From assembly GCF_014174155.1 (NCBI RefSeq), contig NZ_JABEQM010000001.1:186001-250000 (forward strand): a DNA stretch of 64,000 nt. Direction: 5' to 3'. The notes beneath the pieces were generated by a model that was not told where the DNA came from, made no database searches, and saw only the letters and a program-made list of their open reading frames with translations. The number at the start of each line of letters is the position of its first letter. Position 1 is the stretch's first letter. This stretch comes from Gluconacetobacter tumulisoli. GTDB lineage: Bacteria > Pseudomonadota > Alphaproteobacteria > Acetobacterales > Acetobacteraceae. Shown piece by piece: positions 1-10,425 of the stretch. A program made the translations under genes and the position numbers.

Positions 1-2238
1 CTTCAGGGTGATCTTCACCGCGCCGCCCTTGACCAGCCGGCCGAACAGCAATTCCTCGGCCAGCGGCTTCTTGATGTGCTCCTGGATCACGCGGCCCAGC
101 GGCCGTGCGCCATAGAGGCGGTCGTATCCGCGCTCGGCCAGCCATTCCTTCGCGGCCGACGAGATCTCGATCGTGACGTTGCGGTCGGCCAATTGCGCTT
201 CCAGCTGGAAGACGAATTTCTCGACCACGCGACCCACGATCTCGGGCGTCAGGTTGGCGAACGGAATGACCGCATCCAGGCGGTTGCGGAATTCCGGCGT
301 GAAGATCCGCTTGATCGCCTCCTCGTCCTCGCCCTCGCGGGAATCGCGGGCGAAGCCGATGGCCTCCTTGTTCAGGTCCGCGGCGCCCGCGTTAGTGGTC
401 ATGATCAGCACCACATTGCGGAAATCCACGGTCTTGCCGTTGTGGTCGGTCAGGCGGCCATGGTCCATGACCTGCAGCAGGACGTTATAGAGGTCGGGAT
501 GTGCCTTCTCGATCTCGTCCAGCAGCAGGACGGCATGCGGATGCTGGTCGATGGCGTCGGTCAGCAGCCCACCCTGGTCGAAGCCGACATAGCCCGGCGG
601 CGCGCCGATCAGGCGGGAAATCGAATGCCGTTCCATATATTCGGACATGTCGAAGCGGACCAGCTCGATGCCCAGCGTCTTGGCCAGCTGCTTGGCGACC
701 TCGGTCTTGCCAACCCCGGTGGGACCGGAGAACAGATAGTTGCCGATCGGCTTCTCGGGATCGCGCAACCCGGCACGCGACAGCTTGATGGCCGCCGTCA
801 GGGCTTCGATCGCCCGGTTCTGGCCGTAGACCATGCCCTTCAGATCGCGCTCCAGCGTCCGCAGCGTCTCCTTGTCGTCGGACGACACGCTCTTGGGCGG
901 GATGCGGGCGATCTTGGCGACGATGTCCTCGACATCCTTCAGGGTCACGGTCTTGCGGCGCCGGTTCTCGGGCACCAGCATCCGCGATGCCCCGACCTCG
1001 TCGATCACGTCGATCGCCTTGTCGGGCAATTTGCGATCATGGATGTATTTGGCCGCCAGTTCCACCGCGCCGCGAATGGCTTCCTCGGTATAGCGGACCT
1101 TGTGGTGGCGTTCGTAATTGCCTTTCAGGCCACGCAGGATCTTGACCGCGTCCTCCAGCGTCGGCTCGGCCACGTCGATCTTCTGGAACCGCCGGACCAG
1201 CGCGCGGTCCTTCTCGAAATGCTGGCGGTATTCCTTGTAGGTCGTCGAGCCGATGCAGCGCAGCGTGCCCGCCGCCAAGGCCGGTTTCAGCAGGTTCGAG
1301 GCATCCATCGCCCCGCCCGAGGTGGCGCCGGCGCCGATCACGGTATGGATCTCGTCGATGAAGAGGATGCTGCCCGGATTGTTGTCCAGTTCGGTCACGA
1401 CGGCTTTCAGCCGTTCCTCGAAATCGCCGCGATAGCGGGTGCCGGCCAGCAGCGCGCCCATGTCCAGCGAATAGATCGTGGATTTCAGCAGGACTTCGGG
1501 CACGTCGCCCTCGACGATGCGCTTGGCCAGGCCCTCGGCGATCGCCGTCTTGCCCACGCCGGGATCGCCGACATAAAGCGGGTTGTTCTTGGTGCGGCGG
1601 CACAGGATCTGGATCGTGCGCTCGATTTCGGAATCCCGGCCGATCAGCGGATCGATCTTCCCGTCCTCGGCCTTGCGGTTCAAATTGGTGCAATAGGCCG
1701 TCAGCGCATCCTGGTTCTTCTGGCTGCTCTTGCCGCGTTCCTCGCGCTCGCCTTCCGGGCTTTCGGGCGCGCTGCCGGAAACGGGGCGCCGCGTCGAGCG
1801 GTCGGGCGCCTTCGCGATCCCGTGCGAGATGAAGTTGACGGCGTCCAGCCGGGTCATGTCCTGCAGTTGCAGGAAATAGACGGCGTGGCTCTCACGCTCG
1901 GCGAACAGGGCAACCAGTACGTTGGAGCCCGTGACCTCGTCCCGGCCGGTCGATTGGACGTGGATCGCCGCGCGCTGGATCACGCGCTGGAACGCCGCCG
2001 TGGGCTTGGGATCGACCGTCCGGTCGGACGCCAGCCCCGCAAGATCCTTGTCCAGAAATTCCGTCAGGTCGGACCGCAGCTTGTCCAGATCGACGCCGCA
2101 GGCGCGGAAGACCGTGACCGCGTCGCTGTCATCGACCAGCGCCAGCAGCAGATGTTCCAGCGTCGCATATTCGTGTCTGCGTTCCCCGGCGAGGGTCAGG
2201 GCACGATGAAGCGTCTGTTCGAGATTGCGTGACAACAT
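1..2238 (-). CDS. clpA: ATP-dependent Clp protease ATP-binding subunit ClpA (3' end cut by window edge)
   Basis: ClpA is the AAA+ unfoldase that feeds substrates, including N-degron proteins handed over by ClpS, into the ClpP peptidase. The reading frame stays open to base 1, giving about 746 residues. That is close to the usual 750-775, so only a few dozen C-terminal residues should be missing. It starts [14 protein letters not shown], a typical ClpA N-domain, after a good Shine-Dalgarno (AAGGAG). The first Walker A (GDPGVGKT) lies near residue 223 and the second (GPTGVGKT) near residue 501, as expected for the D1 and D2 modules. A charged Ser/Glu/Arg linker sits between the N-domain and D1. 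clpS is 167 bp upstream on the same strand, the usual order. Identification is secure. Confidence 0.97.
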   Translation of the reverse strand, partial: MLSRNLEQTLHRALTLAGERRHEYATLEHLLLALVDDSDAVTVFRACGVDLDKLRSDLTEFLDKDLAGLASDRTVDPKPTAAFQRVIQRAAIHVQSTGRDEVTGSNVLVALFAERESHAVYFLQLQDMTRLDAVNFISHGIAKAPDRSTRRPVSGSAPESPEGEREERGKSSQKNQDALTAYCTNLNRKAEDGKIDPLIGRDSEIERTIQILCRRTKNNPLYVGDPGVGKTAIAEGLAKRIVEGDVPEVLLKSTIYSLDMGALLAGTRYRGDFEERLKAVVTELDNNPGSILFIDEIHTVIGAGATSGGAMDASNLLKPALAAGTLRCIGSTTYKEYRQHFEKDRALVRRFQKIDVAEPTLEDAVKILRGLKGNYERHHKVRYTEEAIRGAVELAAKYIHDRKLPDKAIDVIDEVGASRMLVPENRRRKTVTLKDVEDIVAKIARIPPKSVSSDDKETLRTLERDLKGMVYGQNRAIEALTAAIKLSRAGLRDPEKPIGNYLFSGPTGVGKTEVAKQLAKTLGIELVRFDMSEYMERHSISRLIGAPPGYVGFDQGGLLTDAIDQHPHAVLLLDEIEKAHPDLYNVLLQVMDHGRLTDHNGKTVDFRNVVLIMTTNAGAADLNKEAIGFARDSREGEDEEAIKRIFTPEFRNRLDAVIPFANLTPEIVGRVVEKFVFQLEAQLADRNVTIEISSAAKEWLAERGYDRLYGARPLGRVIQEHIKKPLAEELLFGRLVKGGAVKITLK

Positions 2239-2405
2239 GCCAGGACGCTCCTTTTCCAAAAACGGGCGGGGGGCCCGGGTAAGGCTACCGGAAAATCAGG
2301 ACCATATTTGGTGTGTTTCGATCGGAAAGCCAGTGGAAAGAAAAATAATTCGCCCGTCCATGCGCTGGGGACGCGCGTCGTCGCCCGGGGCGGGATTCCC
2401 CGGGT

Positions 2406-2840
2406 TCAGTCCTTCTCGATCGTGCATTGCAGCGGATGCTGGTTCTGCCGGGCGAGGTCCATTACCTGCGTGACCTTGGTTTCCGCGACCTCGTAGGTGA
2501 AGACGCCGCAGACGCCCACGCCGCGCTTGTGGACATGCAGCATGATGTCGGTCGCCTCCTCCCGCGATTTCTGGAAAAAACGTTCCAGGACATGAACGAC
2601 GAACTCCATCGGCGTGTAGTCGTCGTTCAGCATCAGGACCTTGTACATCGCGGGCTTGCGCGTCTGCGGGCGGGTCCGCACCACGACGCCGATGGTGGGC
2701 GAATCCGGATTGTCGGACTGTCCGTCCTGGTCGTTGCCGCCGCGCCGTGCCGGGTTGTTGCCGCCATGGGCATGATGAGGGTGTTCGGACATGCGGGCGT
2801 CGGTTCCAGGAGACCCGGCGAGGGGAAATGCAACAGCCAT
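2406..2840 (-). CDS. clpS: ATP-dependent Clp protease adaptor protein ClpS
   Basis: ClpS binds proteins with destabilising N-terminal residues and delivers them to ClpA. The core fold is clear: the segment [17 protein letters not shown] carries the Asn-Asp-Asp of the N-degron pocket, and the C-terminal part has the conserved HKRGVGVCG and FTYEVAETK elements. The N-terminal extension is rich in His, Asn and Asp, as is common in this mobile region. The start is uncertain. An in-frame ATG at 2792 (MSEHPHH) would give 128 aa and may be the true start, because neither candidate has a strong ribosome binding site. It is likely transcribed with clpA downstream, with 167 bp between them. Confidence 0.95.
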   Translation of the reverse strand: MAVAFPLAGSPGTDARMSEHPHHAHGGNNPARRGGNDQDGQSDNPDSPTIGVVVRTRPQTRKPAMYKVLMLNDDYTPMEFVVHVLERFFQKSREEATDIMLHVHKRGVGVCGVFTYEVAETKVTQVMDLARQNQHPLQCTIEKD

Positions 2841-3074
2841 GTTGATACCATATTGGAAAGGCGTGTCGGGTTGAAAGGGCAGGGGGCCAAATTAAGCATG
2901 TTTTGCGGGCCGGAGCGGATCAAAATGGCGGGTGTCTCCGCATCGAAGACCGCCGTCGCATGCATGGGTCATCGGCCTGCCGGACGAAAATGCAGCATTT
3001 TCTTTCTGTTATCGTTGTTTCCTCTGGACGGGTTCCGAATATTGCCCATAAAGTCGGCGGATGATGCGGATCCG

Positions 3075-4232
3075 GTGACGGGGGAACGGGTGGTGGCCGA
3101 CTGCTCTAGGGTGCTCGAGAAGCAGGGCTGGTTCGCCCGTTTGCGCCAGATCGCGTTCCTGCCGCACCGGCGGCGGGCCGTCCGCCTGTCGCTCGGCCTC
3201 TCGGCGGGCTGGGTCGCCGCGATGGCGGGGTTCGCGCCCCAGGCCCGCGCCCAGTATGTCGGACAGCTGAGCTCGATCGTCATGGATGCCCGTACGGGGG
3301 CCGTCCTGTCCCAGAGCAACCCTGACCTTCAGCGTTATCCGGCCAGTCTGACCAAGCTGATGACGCTCTACCTGGCTTTCAAGGGCCTGCGGGCCGGCCA
3401 GGTCTCGCTGGATCAAACGGTGCCTGTCTCGGCCCATGCCGCCTCGATGGAACCGTCCAAGCTGGGGCTGGTGCCTGGCAGTTACCTGACCGTCGAGCAG
3501 GCGGTGCTGGGGCTGGTCACGAAATCGGCCAATGACGCGGCCTGTGCGCTGGGTGAATTGCTGGGGGGCGGGGACGAGGTCCGCTTCGCCGACATGATGA
3601 CCCGTCAGGCGCATGCCCTGGGCATGACCAACACGACCTTCCGCAACGCATCCGGCCTGCCGAACGCGGAACAGGTGACGTCGGCCCGCGACCTGGCGAT
3701 CCTGACCCGGCAGATCATTGCCGAATTCCCTGAATATTATCATTATTTTGCAGTGCCGGCCTTCTATTTCCATGGCCGGCAGGTGCCCAACCATGACCCG
3801 ATGCTGCGGGTCTATCCCGGTGCGGACGGGCTGAAGACCGGCTACACCGCCGATGCCGGGCGCAATCTGGTGACGTCGGCCATTCGCGAGAATGTCCGAC
3901 TGATCGGCGTGGTGCTGGGTGCGCGGACGAACCCGCAGCGCAGCGCGGTGATGGCCAGCCTGCTGGATGACGGTTTCCATCAGGAAGGCGTCGCTGACGT
4001 GCCGCGCGTCATGGTCCTGGCACGCGGGCGGACCCGCCACGGCCGGGCGGCGATCATGCTGGCCGCGGCGTCGCGTTCGGCCGGTGCCGGGCCCGAACAG
4101 CTGGCCGAACTGCCGGTGGCCTCGCGTCGCCACACGTCGTTGCGGCATGGGCATGCCCACCTTCCGGCCCATGTGCACATGGTCTCCGCAGGGCATGCCG
4201 TTCACCGCCATCGTGGCGCCAACCACGGCTGA
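3075..4232 (+). CDS. Secreted D-alanyl-D-alanine carboxypeptidase (penicillin-binding protein, S11 family) with His-rich tail
   Basis: This is a serine D,D-carboxypeptidase that trims the terminal D-Ala from peptidoglycan stem peptides in the periplasm. The three active-site motifs are present: SLTK at about residues 91-94 (nucleophile Ser91), SAN at 151-153 and KTG at 254-256. A basic N-terminus followed by a hydrophobic stretch ending at ARAQ (about residues 34-60) is a long but credible signal peptide. No in-frame ATG gives a sensible start. GTG at 3075 is used here, but GTG at 3090 is preceded by a better GGGGGAA ribosome binding site. The C-terminus lacks the usual amphipathic membrane anchor and ends in a tail of about 40 residues crowded with His. 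The frame continues open upstream but without a plausible start. Confidence 0.88.
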   Translation: MTGERVVADCSRVLEKQGWFARLRQIAFLPHRRRAVRLSLGLSAGWVAAMAGFAPQARAQYVGQLSSIVMDARTGAVLSQSNPDLQRYPASLTKLMTLYLAFKGLRAGQVSLDQTVPVSAHAASMEPSKLGLVPGSYLTVEQAVLGLVTKSANDAACALGELLGGGDEVRFADMMTRQAHALGMTNTTFRNASGLPNAEQVTSARDLAILTRQIIAEFPEYYHYFAVPAFYFHGRQVPNHDPMLRVYPGADGLKTGYTADAGRNLVTSAIRENVRLIGVVLGARTNPQRSAVMASLLDDGFHQEGVADVPRVMVLARGRTRHGRAAIMLAAASRSAGAGPEQLAELPVASRRHTSLRHGHAHLPAHVHMVSAGHAVHRHRGANHG

Positions 4233-4354
4233 CCGGCCGGCCTGAAAACCGCACTCAGCGGGGCATCGCCCTTGCCTTGATCGAACGACCCGCGCATTTA
4301 TCCCCATGATGATGCCGTTCCGGCGGCTGGATGGGATAGCGAGAGGGCATCGAC

Positions 4355-5164
4355 ATGGACGGCGATACGGACGCAAGGCGGGTTATTCTTCATACGCCAG
4401 AGGATTTCGTCGGCATGCGCGCGGCGGGCCAGCTTGCGGCCCGGACGCTGGACATGATCGTGCCCCACGTCACGGCCGGGGTCACGACCGAGGCCCTGGA
4501 CCGCCTGATCCACGATTTCATGCTTGACCACGGTGCGACGCCGGCCACGCTGGGCTATCGCGGCTATCCGAAATCCAGTTGCATTTCCCTCAACCATGTC
4601 GTCTGCCACGGCATTCCGGGCGAGCGGCAGTTGCAGGACGGCGATATCCTGAACATCGACGTCACCGTGATCCTGGATGGCTGGTTCGGTGATACCAGCC
4701 GCATGTACACGGTCGGCGCGGTGCCCCGGAAGGCCGAGAAGCTGATCGACGTGACGTACGACGCCCTGATGCTGGGGATCAAGCAGGTCCGTCCCGGCAA
4801 GACGCTGGGGGATGTCGGGCATGCGATCCAGACTTATGCCGAATCCCATCGTTTCTCGGTCGTGCGGGATTTCTGCGGCCACGGCATCGGCCGGACATTC
4901 CACGCCGCGCCGAACGTGCTGCATTACGGGCGGCCCGGGCAGGGCCTGGTGCTGCGGCCGGGCATGTTCTTCACCATCGAACCCATGCTGAATGGCGGGC
5001 GCCCGGACGTGAAGGTGCTGGATGACGGCTGGACCGCCGTCACGCGCGACCGTTCGCTGTCGGCCCAGTTCGAGCACATGCTGGGCGTCACCGAGGACGG
5101 GTGCGAGATCTTCACGTTCTCGCCGGCCGGTCTCGACCGGCCGCCCTACGATACGGCCCGGTGA
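4355..5164 (+). CDS. map: Type I methionine aminopeptidase
   Basis: The enzyme removes the initiator Met from nascent proteins. At 269 aa it matches the usual bacterial length. All five metal ligands are visible in their standard contexts: Asp102 and Asp113 (IDVTVILDGWFGD), His176 (CGHGIGR), Glu209 (FTIEPM) and Glu240 (QFEHM). The substrate-binding His85 is in CHGIPG. These positions are offset by five from the classical E. coli numbering. The start ATG follows a short AT-poor leader with GAGAGGG about 9 nt upstream. The next gene on the same strand, ggt, begins 58 bp downstream. Confidence 0.96.
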   Translation: MDGDTDARRVILHTPEDFVGMRAAGQLAARTLDMIVPHVTAGVTTEALDRLIHDFMLDHGATPATLGYRGYPKSSCISLNHVVCHGIPGERQLQDGDILNIDVTVILDGWFGDTSRMYTVGAVPRKAEKLIDVTYDALMLGIKQVRPGKTLGDVGHAIQTYAESHRFSVVRDFCGHGIGRTFHAAPNVLHYGRPGQGLVLRPGMFFTIEPMLNGGRPDVKVLDDGWTAVTRDRSLSAQFEHMLGVTEDGCEIFTFSPAGLDRPPYDTAR

Positions 5165-5222
5165 CGGCCGCGCCTGTCCTGCGTACACGCGCCTGCGCAC
5201 ACATCCACAGATCGAAGGGACC

Positions 5223-7031
5223 ATGATGCGGTATTCCATCCTGCGACGGCGCCTGGCCGCGTGCATGCTGGCGGGTTCGATGCTGGCCGGCATGATTTTG
5301 CCCGCCATGGCGGCATCGGTGCCCCCGTCGGCGCCTGCGCCGCAGGGCGATGCCCTGACCTTCGGTGGCGGGCCGGTCGCGCTGGGCCCGCTGGCGCCCG
5401 CCGCCGGGCAGCATGGCATGGTCGTATCGGCGCAGCATCTGGCGTCGGAGGCCGGGGCACGGATCCTGGCGCAGGGCGGCAACGCGGTGGATGCGGCGGT
5501 GGCGGTGGCGTACGCACTGGCCGTCGTCTATCCGGCGGCGGGAAATATCGGCGGGGGCGGGTTCATGACCCTGCGCACGCCAGATGGCCGGACGCAATTC
5601 GTCGATTTCCGCGAACATGCGCCGCTGGCCGCGACTGCCACCATGTTCCAGGATGCGAAGGGCAATGTGATTCCGGGCCTGTCGATCACCGGCTGGAAGG
5701 CCGTGGGCGTGCCCGGTACCGTCGCGGGGATGGACCTGGTGCTGCATCGCTGGGGGCGGCTGTCGCGCCAGCAGGTCATGGCGCCGGCCATCGCCCTGGC
5801 GCGGGACGGTTTCGTCCTGGCCGACGGCGACATCCAGTTGCTGAATACCTCGACCGCCGATTTCGCGCGTGACGCCGAGGCCCGGAAGATCTTCCTGCGG
5901 CCGGACGGCACGCCGCTGATGGCCGGCGACCGGCTGGTGCAGGCCAATCTGGCCCGGACCTTGTCGCTGATCGCGCGGGACGGCGCCGATGCGTTCTATC
6001 GCGGGCCGATCGCCGACGAGATCGTGCGGGCCGGCCGGGCAGGGGGCGCCATTCTGCAGGTGGAGGATTTCCGCAAATATGCCCCGCGCGTCATGGCGCC
6101 GCTGACCTGTTCCTATCGCGGCTATCGCATCGATACCGCCCCGCCGCCCAGCGGCGGCGGCGTCGCGCTGTGCGAGATCCTGAACATCCTGTCGGGCTAC
6201 GACATGCGTGGGCTCGGGCTGCATACCGCCCCCGCGGTCCAGCGGGAGGTCGAGGCCATGCGCCATGCGTATGCCGACCGCCAGGACCTGGGCGATCCGG
6301 CCTTCGTCCATAATCCGGTCCGGCATCTGATCGATCCGGCTTACGCCGTGCAGGTGCGCGACGCGATTCCGACCGACCGCGCGGTGGCGTCCGACTCGCT
6401 GCGTCCGGGCATGGCGCAGCCGGAAAAGCACGAGACGACCCAGTTTTCGGTCATGGACAACAAAGGACTGGCGGTGTCGGTGACCTATACGCTGAACGGC
6501 TGGTTCGGCGCCAAGGTCCTGGGCGGCGGCACCGGCATCTTCATGAACGACGAGATGGACGATTTCTCGTCCCGTCCCGGCGTGCCCAACATGTTCGGCA
6601 TCGTCGGCAGCCGCGCGAACGAGATCGCCCCCGGCAAGACGCCGCTGTCGTCCATGTCGCCCACGATCCTGTCGCGCAATGGCAAGGTGGTCATGGTGAT
6701 CGGCAGCCCGGGCGGGTCGCGGATTCCCACGATCGTCCTGTCGGCGATCCTGGGCGTGGTCGATTACGGGCTGGACATCCAGCAGGCGGTCGACCTGCCG
6801 CGCATCCACGAACAATGGCAGCCTTCGCATGTCGAGGTGGAGCAGGGCGCCTTGACAGCCGAGGTCGCCCGGACCCTGACGCAGGAAGGCTATGAGATCG
6901 CGCCCCACGCCCCCTGGGGACTGGCCGAGGGCATCCTGGTCGGGGGGCCGCGCCTCGGCGAACGGGGGACGGCGCGTTATTATGGCGGCTTCGACCGCCG
7001 CCATGCCGGCGGTGCCGCGGTCGGCGAATAA
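5223..7031 (+). CDS. ggt: Periplasmic gamma-glutamyltransferase
   Basis: The enzyme hydrolyses glutathione and other gamma-glutamyl compounds, or transfers the glutamyl group, in the periplasm. It is made as a precursor that cleaves itself into large and small subunits. Cleavage and catalysis use the first Thr of a TTQFSVMD segment (Thr405), equivalent to TTHYSVVD in the E. coli protein. The glycine-rich GSPGGSRIPT loop follows near residue 500. A signal peptide is evident (basic start, hydrophobic core, cleavage near PAMAA). Tandem ATGs open the gene; the first is chosen. The protein is 602 aa, normal for the family. It converges on nudC, with a palindromic repeat between the two stops. Confidence 0.95.
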   Translation: MMRYSILRRRLAACMLAGSMLAGMILPAMAASVPPSAPAPQGDALTFGGGPVALGPLAPAAGQHGMVVSAQHLASEAGARILAQGGNAVDAAVAVAYALAVVYPAAGNIGGGGFMTLRTPDGRTQFVDFREHAPLAATATMFQDAKGNVIPGLSITGWKAVGVPGTVAGMDLVLHRWGRLSRQQVMAPAIALARDGFVLADGDIQLLNTSTADFARDAEARKIFLRPDGTPLMAGDRLVQANLARTLSLIARDGADAFYRGPIADEIVRAGRAGGAILQVEDFRKYAPRVMAPLTCSYRGYRIDTAPPPSGGGVALCEILNILSGYDMRGLGLHTAPAVQREVEAMRHAYADRQDLGDPAFVHNPVRHLIDPAYAVQVRDAIPTDRAVASDSLRPGMAQPEKHETTQFSVMDNKGLAVSVTYTLNGWFGAKVLGGGTGIFMNDEMDDFSSRPGVPNMFGIVGSRANEIAPGKTPLSSMSPTILSRNGKVVMVIGSPGGSRIPTIVLSAILGVVDYGLDIQQAVDLPRIHEQWQPSHVEVEQGALTAEVARTLTQEGYEIAPHAPWGLAEGILVGGPRLGERGTARYYGGFDRRHAGGAAVGE

Positions 7032-7070
7032 TCCGGTGCCGCGTCAGGTAGGGCTGTTCGGCGGTGCGTT

Positions 7071-7118
7071 CAGGGCCCTGCCCTGAAACCCGCCAAAGGG
7101 CATTGCCCTCTGGAAACC
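7071..7118 (+). repeat. Dispersed palindromic repeat, copy 1 (between convergent ggt and nudC)
   Basis: This 48-nt stretch contains two short inverted repeats, the second being CAAAGGGC-att-GCCCTCTG followed by GAAACC. A closely similar sequence in the opposite orientation lies at 19299-19347, directly after the M16 peptidase stop. Both copies sit at gene 3' ends, which suggests a REP-like or terminator-like element. Only two copies are in the window, so the family status is inferred. Confidence 0.6.
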
Positions 7119-7166
7119 GGTCGGCCGGTCCATGATCGATTCCGGCCGGAAGGGTTGGTCCCCTTT

Positions 7167-8123
7167 TCAGGGGCTGCTCAACCAGTCTTCTATCATCCTT
7201 CGCGCGATGGTCGTGGATGCCGGCAGGGTGAAGCCCAGGGCGACGTGGTTGCGGATGTCGTCCCGGGTCAGCCATCGGGCCTCGACGATTTCCTCGGGAT
7301 CCAGCCGGAGTGTATCGTCGGCGCCGATGGCGACGGCGGTGAAGGCCAGCATCAACGTGCCGGGATAGGGCCAGGGCTGGGATGAGTGATAGCGGATGTG
7401 TCCGACCTGGATGCCCGTTTCCTCCAGCACCTCGCGCGCGACGGCTTCCTCGGGCGTTTCGCCGGGTTCGACGAAGCCGGCCAGCGCCGACAGCGTGCGG
7501 CTGTCGGGGCCGAAGCGGACGCCGCGCGCCAGAAGGACCCGGTCCTGCCGCCGCACCAGCATGATGACCACCGGATCGGTACGGGGGAAATGCAGGTGGC
7601 TGGAATCGGCCGTGCAGACCAGGCGATGCCCGGCCTGGTCCGGCCGGTTGGGCGCGCCGCAGACGCCGCAGAAGCGCGTGGCATTGCGCCAGTGCACGAG
7701 GCCCCGCGCCTGGGCCAGGATGGCCGCCTGGTCCGGCGGCAGCAGGCTGGCCAGCGGGCGCAGTTCCATGAATCGGCCCCGGGCCCGGGGAAACAGCAGT
7801 TCGGGCTGGTCCATCAGGCTGAGATCCAGGGCGAAGAGCGGGCGTTCGTCCAGGTAGCCCAGGAACGTCCAGTCCGCCGCTTCCAGGATTTCGGGTGTCA
7901 TCAGCGTATCGCGCCGGGTGGGCAGTTCGATCCGCGCCCGGTCGTCGGCTTCCCGGACGATCAGATGCAGCCCGCGCCAGCAGGGCAGGAACAGCGTGGT
8001 GGCCTTGAGGAGATAGAACGCGATTCGCGCCGCGTCCGCGCGGTCGTGCGCGGCACGGTCGAGGGGACTGCCGGAATAGAAGTTCCCACCTTTGAGGGGG
8101 GGCGCATATGGGGTGGTGCTCAT
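7167..8123 (-). CDS. nudC: NAD(+)/NADH diphosphatase, NudC-type NUDIX hydrolase
   Basis: NudC hydrolyses NADH or NAD to the mononucleotides and can remove NAD caps from RNA. The NUDIX box begins GFVEPGETPEEAVAREV at about residue 216. It is followed by SQPWPYPGT, the NADH-specificity signature of this family (usually SQPWPFPxS). The zinc-ribbon region has CGVC (152-155) and one further Cys at 170, but the expected fourth Cys is missing and two His occur nearby instead. The ATG at 8123 is chosen because AAGAGG lies 6 nt upstream; a GTG at 8147 would add eight residues but has no ribosome binding site. The product is 318 aa. The gene is convergent with ggt. Confidence 0.93.
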   Translation of the reverse strand: MSTTPYAPPLKGGNFYSGSPLDRAAHDRADAARIAFYLLKATTLFLPCWRGLHLIVREADDRARIELPTRRDTLMTPEILEAADWTFLGYLDERPLFALDLSLMDQPELLFPRARGRFMELRPLASLLPPDQAAILAQARGLVHWRNATRFCGVCGAPNRPDQAGHRLVCTADSSHLHFPRTDPVVIMLVRRQDRVLLARGVRFGPDSRTLSALAGFVEPGETPEEAVAREVLEETGIQVGHIRYHSSQPWPYPGTLMLAFTAVAIGADDTLRLDPEEIVEARWLTRDDIRNHVALGFTLPASTTIARRMIEDWLSSP

Positions 8124-8188
8124 GGCGTGCCTCTTTTCCCTGTCCACCCTCTTGTGCCCGACACCCGGTTGCGTGTTAAGAAGGCGCC

Positions 8189-8284
8189 GGGAGACCGGCT
8201 GTGGACGGGCGCCTTGCCAACCCGGTCAGGTCCGGAAGGAAGCAGCCGCAGTGAGTTTCGCCCGGGTCATCAGTCCGGTCTCCC
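8189..8284 (+). ncRNA. ffs: Signal recognition particle RNA, small bacterial type (4.5S)
   Basis: The highly conserved apical core GGTCAGGTCCGGAAGGAAGC, which binds Ffh, lies at 8224-8243. The ends form a perfect 10-bp stem: GGGAGACCGG at 8189-8198 pairs with CCGGTCTCCC at 8275-8284. This gives a rod-like RNA of about 96 nt, the usual size. It lies 70 bp before dnaX, the position it occupies in many alphaproteobacteria. Confidence 0.95.
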
Positions 8285-8354
8285 ACCCCGGGAAACATAT
8301 CCCCGATCGCGCCGCCGCCCCGGGCCTGGCGCCGACATCTACCCGGAAGCATCG

Positions 8355-10412
8355 ATGATTGTTTCGTCGGACCAGGATCGCGCCGACGCGGACGATCTGC
8401 CCGTGCCGTCGCCCGATGACGGCCCCGGCCTGTTCGGTGACGCGCCTGCTGCCCCTTCCGCGTCGATTGCGCCGGCATCCGTCCCCTATCGGGTGCTGGC
8501 ACGCAAATACCGGCCGACCACGCTGGATGACCTGATCGGTCAGGATTCGACGGTACGGATCCTGCGCAATGCCTTCGCCCTGGGGCGCGTTGCGCATGCG
8601 TTCATGCTGACGGGCGTGCGCGGGGTAGGCAAGACGACGACGGCGCGGATCATTGCCCGGGCCCTGAACTGCGTCGGGCCGGACGGCACGGGCGGCCCGA
8701 CCGCCGATCCATGCGGGGTCTGCGCGAATTGCGTCGCGATCCTGGCCGACCGCCACCCCGACGTGCTGGAAATGGACGCGGCGTCGCGCACCGGTGTCGA
8801 CGATGTGCGCGAAATCATCGAGGCGACGCGCTTCCGACCCATGCAGGGACGGATGAAGGTCTTCATCATCGATGAGGTCCATATGCTGTCGCGCAACGCC
8901 TTCAATGCGTTGCTCAAGACGCTGGAGGAACCGCCGGCGCAGGTGACCTTCGTCTTCGCCACCACCGAATTGCGCAAGGTGCCGGTGACCGTCCTGTCGC
9001 GGTGCCAGAGATTCGACCTGCGCCGCGTGCCGCAGACCGACCTGGCCGCCCATTTCGGCCGCATCGCCCAGGCCGAAGGTGCGCTGTGCGCGCCCGACGC
9101 GCTGGCGCTGATCGCGCGCGCGGCGGACGGTTCGGTGCGTGACGGCCTGTCGCTGCTGGACCAGGCCATCGCGCAGGGCGCGCATACCCGGGACGCGGAC
9201 GGCGCCCCCGTCCGGATCGAGGCCGATCTGGTCAGCGACATGCTGGGTCTGGCCGACCGGGGACGGGTGTTCGACCTGCTGGAGGCCGTGCTGGTCGGCC
9301 AGCCCGACCGGGCCCTGGCGATTACCGACGAGGCCCATGCCCGGGGTGCAGACCTGGGCGTCATGCTGGGCGACGTGCTGGAACTGGTCCATACGGTGTC
9401 GCGCCTGAAGGCGCTGCCGGCGCTGCGGCACAGTCGCGAACTGCCGGAGGCCGAGCGCGAGCGTGGCGGCGCGCTGGCGGACCGCCTGTCCGTACCGGTG
9501 CTGGGGCGGACGTGGCAGATGCTGCTGAAGGGCCTGTCGGAAATCGAAATGGCGCCGGACCGGCGCGAAGCCGCCGAAATGATCCTGATCCGCCTGTGCT
9601 ACGTGGCCGACCTGCCGCCGCCGGGCGAACTGGTGCGCCGCCTGGCCGGCAAGGACGGCCCAGCCCCCGATGCGACCGTCCCGGCGGCGTACGGAGCGCC
9701 CGCTGCGGCGGGGGGATCCCCGGTCACTGCGGCGGGGACGGGCGTGGCCGGGGGCGGCGGACACCACGCCGGCGGGATGCCCGTCACGGCCCATGGCGGA
9801 TTGCGGATGGTCGCCAACGGCGGCGTGCGCGTGGCCGACCTGTCGCCGGCCGACCCCCAGGCCCTGGTCGTGCCGGAGCACGAATCGGAGCACGAGCCCG
9901 AGCCGGAGAGCCGGTCCGAGCCGTCCCCCCCGGCGCTGGCGACGTGGCGCGAGGTCGTGGCGTTCGTCTCGGGCAAGGATGCGATGCTGCATGGCCATCT
10001 GCGCCATTCCACGCATCTGGTCGCCTTCGCGCCGCCGCGGATCGACCTTCGGGTGGACCGGGCCGGGTTGCCGGGCCTGACCCGCCGGCTGGAGACCCTG
10101 CTGCGGCGCGAGACGGAGACGATCTGGGAGGTCCGGTCCTCGACCGAGCAGGGCGAGCCGACCCTGGCGGAGCAGGGGGCGGAGATCATCCAGTTCCACC
10201 GTGCGGCGGCCGAGGCCCATCCGCTGGTGCGGGCTATTTTCGCGCGCTTTCCCGATGCCCGCCTGGGGGCCGTGACCGATCATTCCCTTGACGATTACGG
10301 CCTGCCCCCCGAAGAGGCGGCATCTGCCATGCTGGCGCCGGATCTGGAATTCGCGCCCCTCGACGCCGACCTGGTGGATGAAGATGATCTCGACATGAAC
10401 GACGACAGGTGA
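8355..10412 (+). CDS. dnaX: DNA polymerase III subunits gamma and tau
   Basis: This is the clamp-loader ATPase of the replisome. Residues 1-43 form a low-complexity Asp/Pro/Ala leader. The AAA+ module then shows Walker [10 protein letters not shown] (87-95), a zinc module with Cys106 and CGVCANC (120-126), Walker B IIDEVH (171-176) and an SRC arginine-finger motif. A Pro/Gly/Glu-rich linker (about residues 430-530) precedes the tau C-terminal domain. The product is 685 aa. The ATG at 8355 is used. No A-rich slippery site for making gamma by frameshifting was seen. The gene is followed after 13 bp by ybaB and then recR, the standard recombination/replication cluster. Confidence 0.96.
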   Translation: MIVSSDQDRADADDLPVPSPDDGPGLFGDAPAAPSASIAPASVPYRVLARKYRPTTLDDLIGQDSTVRILRNAFALGRVAHAFMLTGVRGVGKTTTARIIARALNCVGPDGTGGPTADPCGVCANCVAILADRHPDVLEMDAASRTGVDDVREIIEATRFRPMQGRMKVFIIDEVHMLSRNAFNALLKTLEEPPAQVTFVFATTELRKVPVTVLSRCQRFDLRRVPQTDLAAHFGRIAQAEGALCAPDALALIARAADGSVRDGLSLLDQAIAQGAHTRDADGAPVRIEADLVSDMLGLADRGRVFDLLEAVLVGQPDRALAITDEAHARGADLGVMLGDVLELVHTVSRLKALPALRHSRELPEAERERGGALADRLSVPVLGRTWQMLLKGLSEIEMAPDRREAAEMILIRLCYVADLPPPGELVRRLAGKDGPAPDATVPAAYGAPAAAGGSPVTAAGTGVAGGGGHHAGGMPVTAHGGLRMVANGGVRVADLSPADPQALVVPEHESEHEPEPESRSEPSPPALATWREVVAFVSGKDAMLHGHLRHSTHLVAFAPPRIDLRVDRAGLPGLTRRLETLLRRETETIWEVRSSTEQGEPTLAEQGAEIIQFHRAAAEAHPLVRAIFARFPDARLGAVTDHSLDDYGLPPEEAASAMLAPDLEFAPLDADLVDEDDLDMNDDR

Positions 10413-10425
10413 GGAGACGACACCG

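Noticed and set aside
76-2232. A long plus-strand open frame (718 codons) opposite clpA
   Set aside because: It is the antisense shadow of the clpA coding frame in G/C-rich DNA and has no family features; clpA on the other strand is certain.
8355-10412. Programmed frameshift site in dnaX to make gamma
   Set aside because: No A-rich or other convincing slippery heptamer with a following stem was seen in the region after the AAA+ module.
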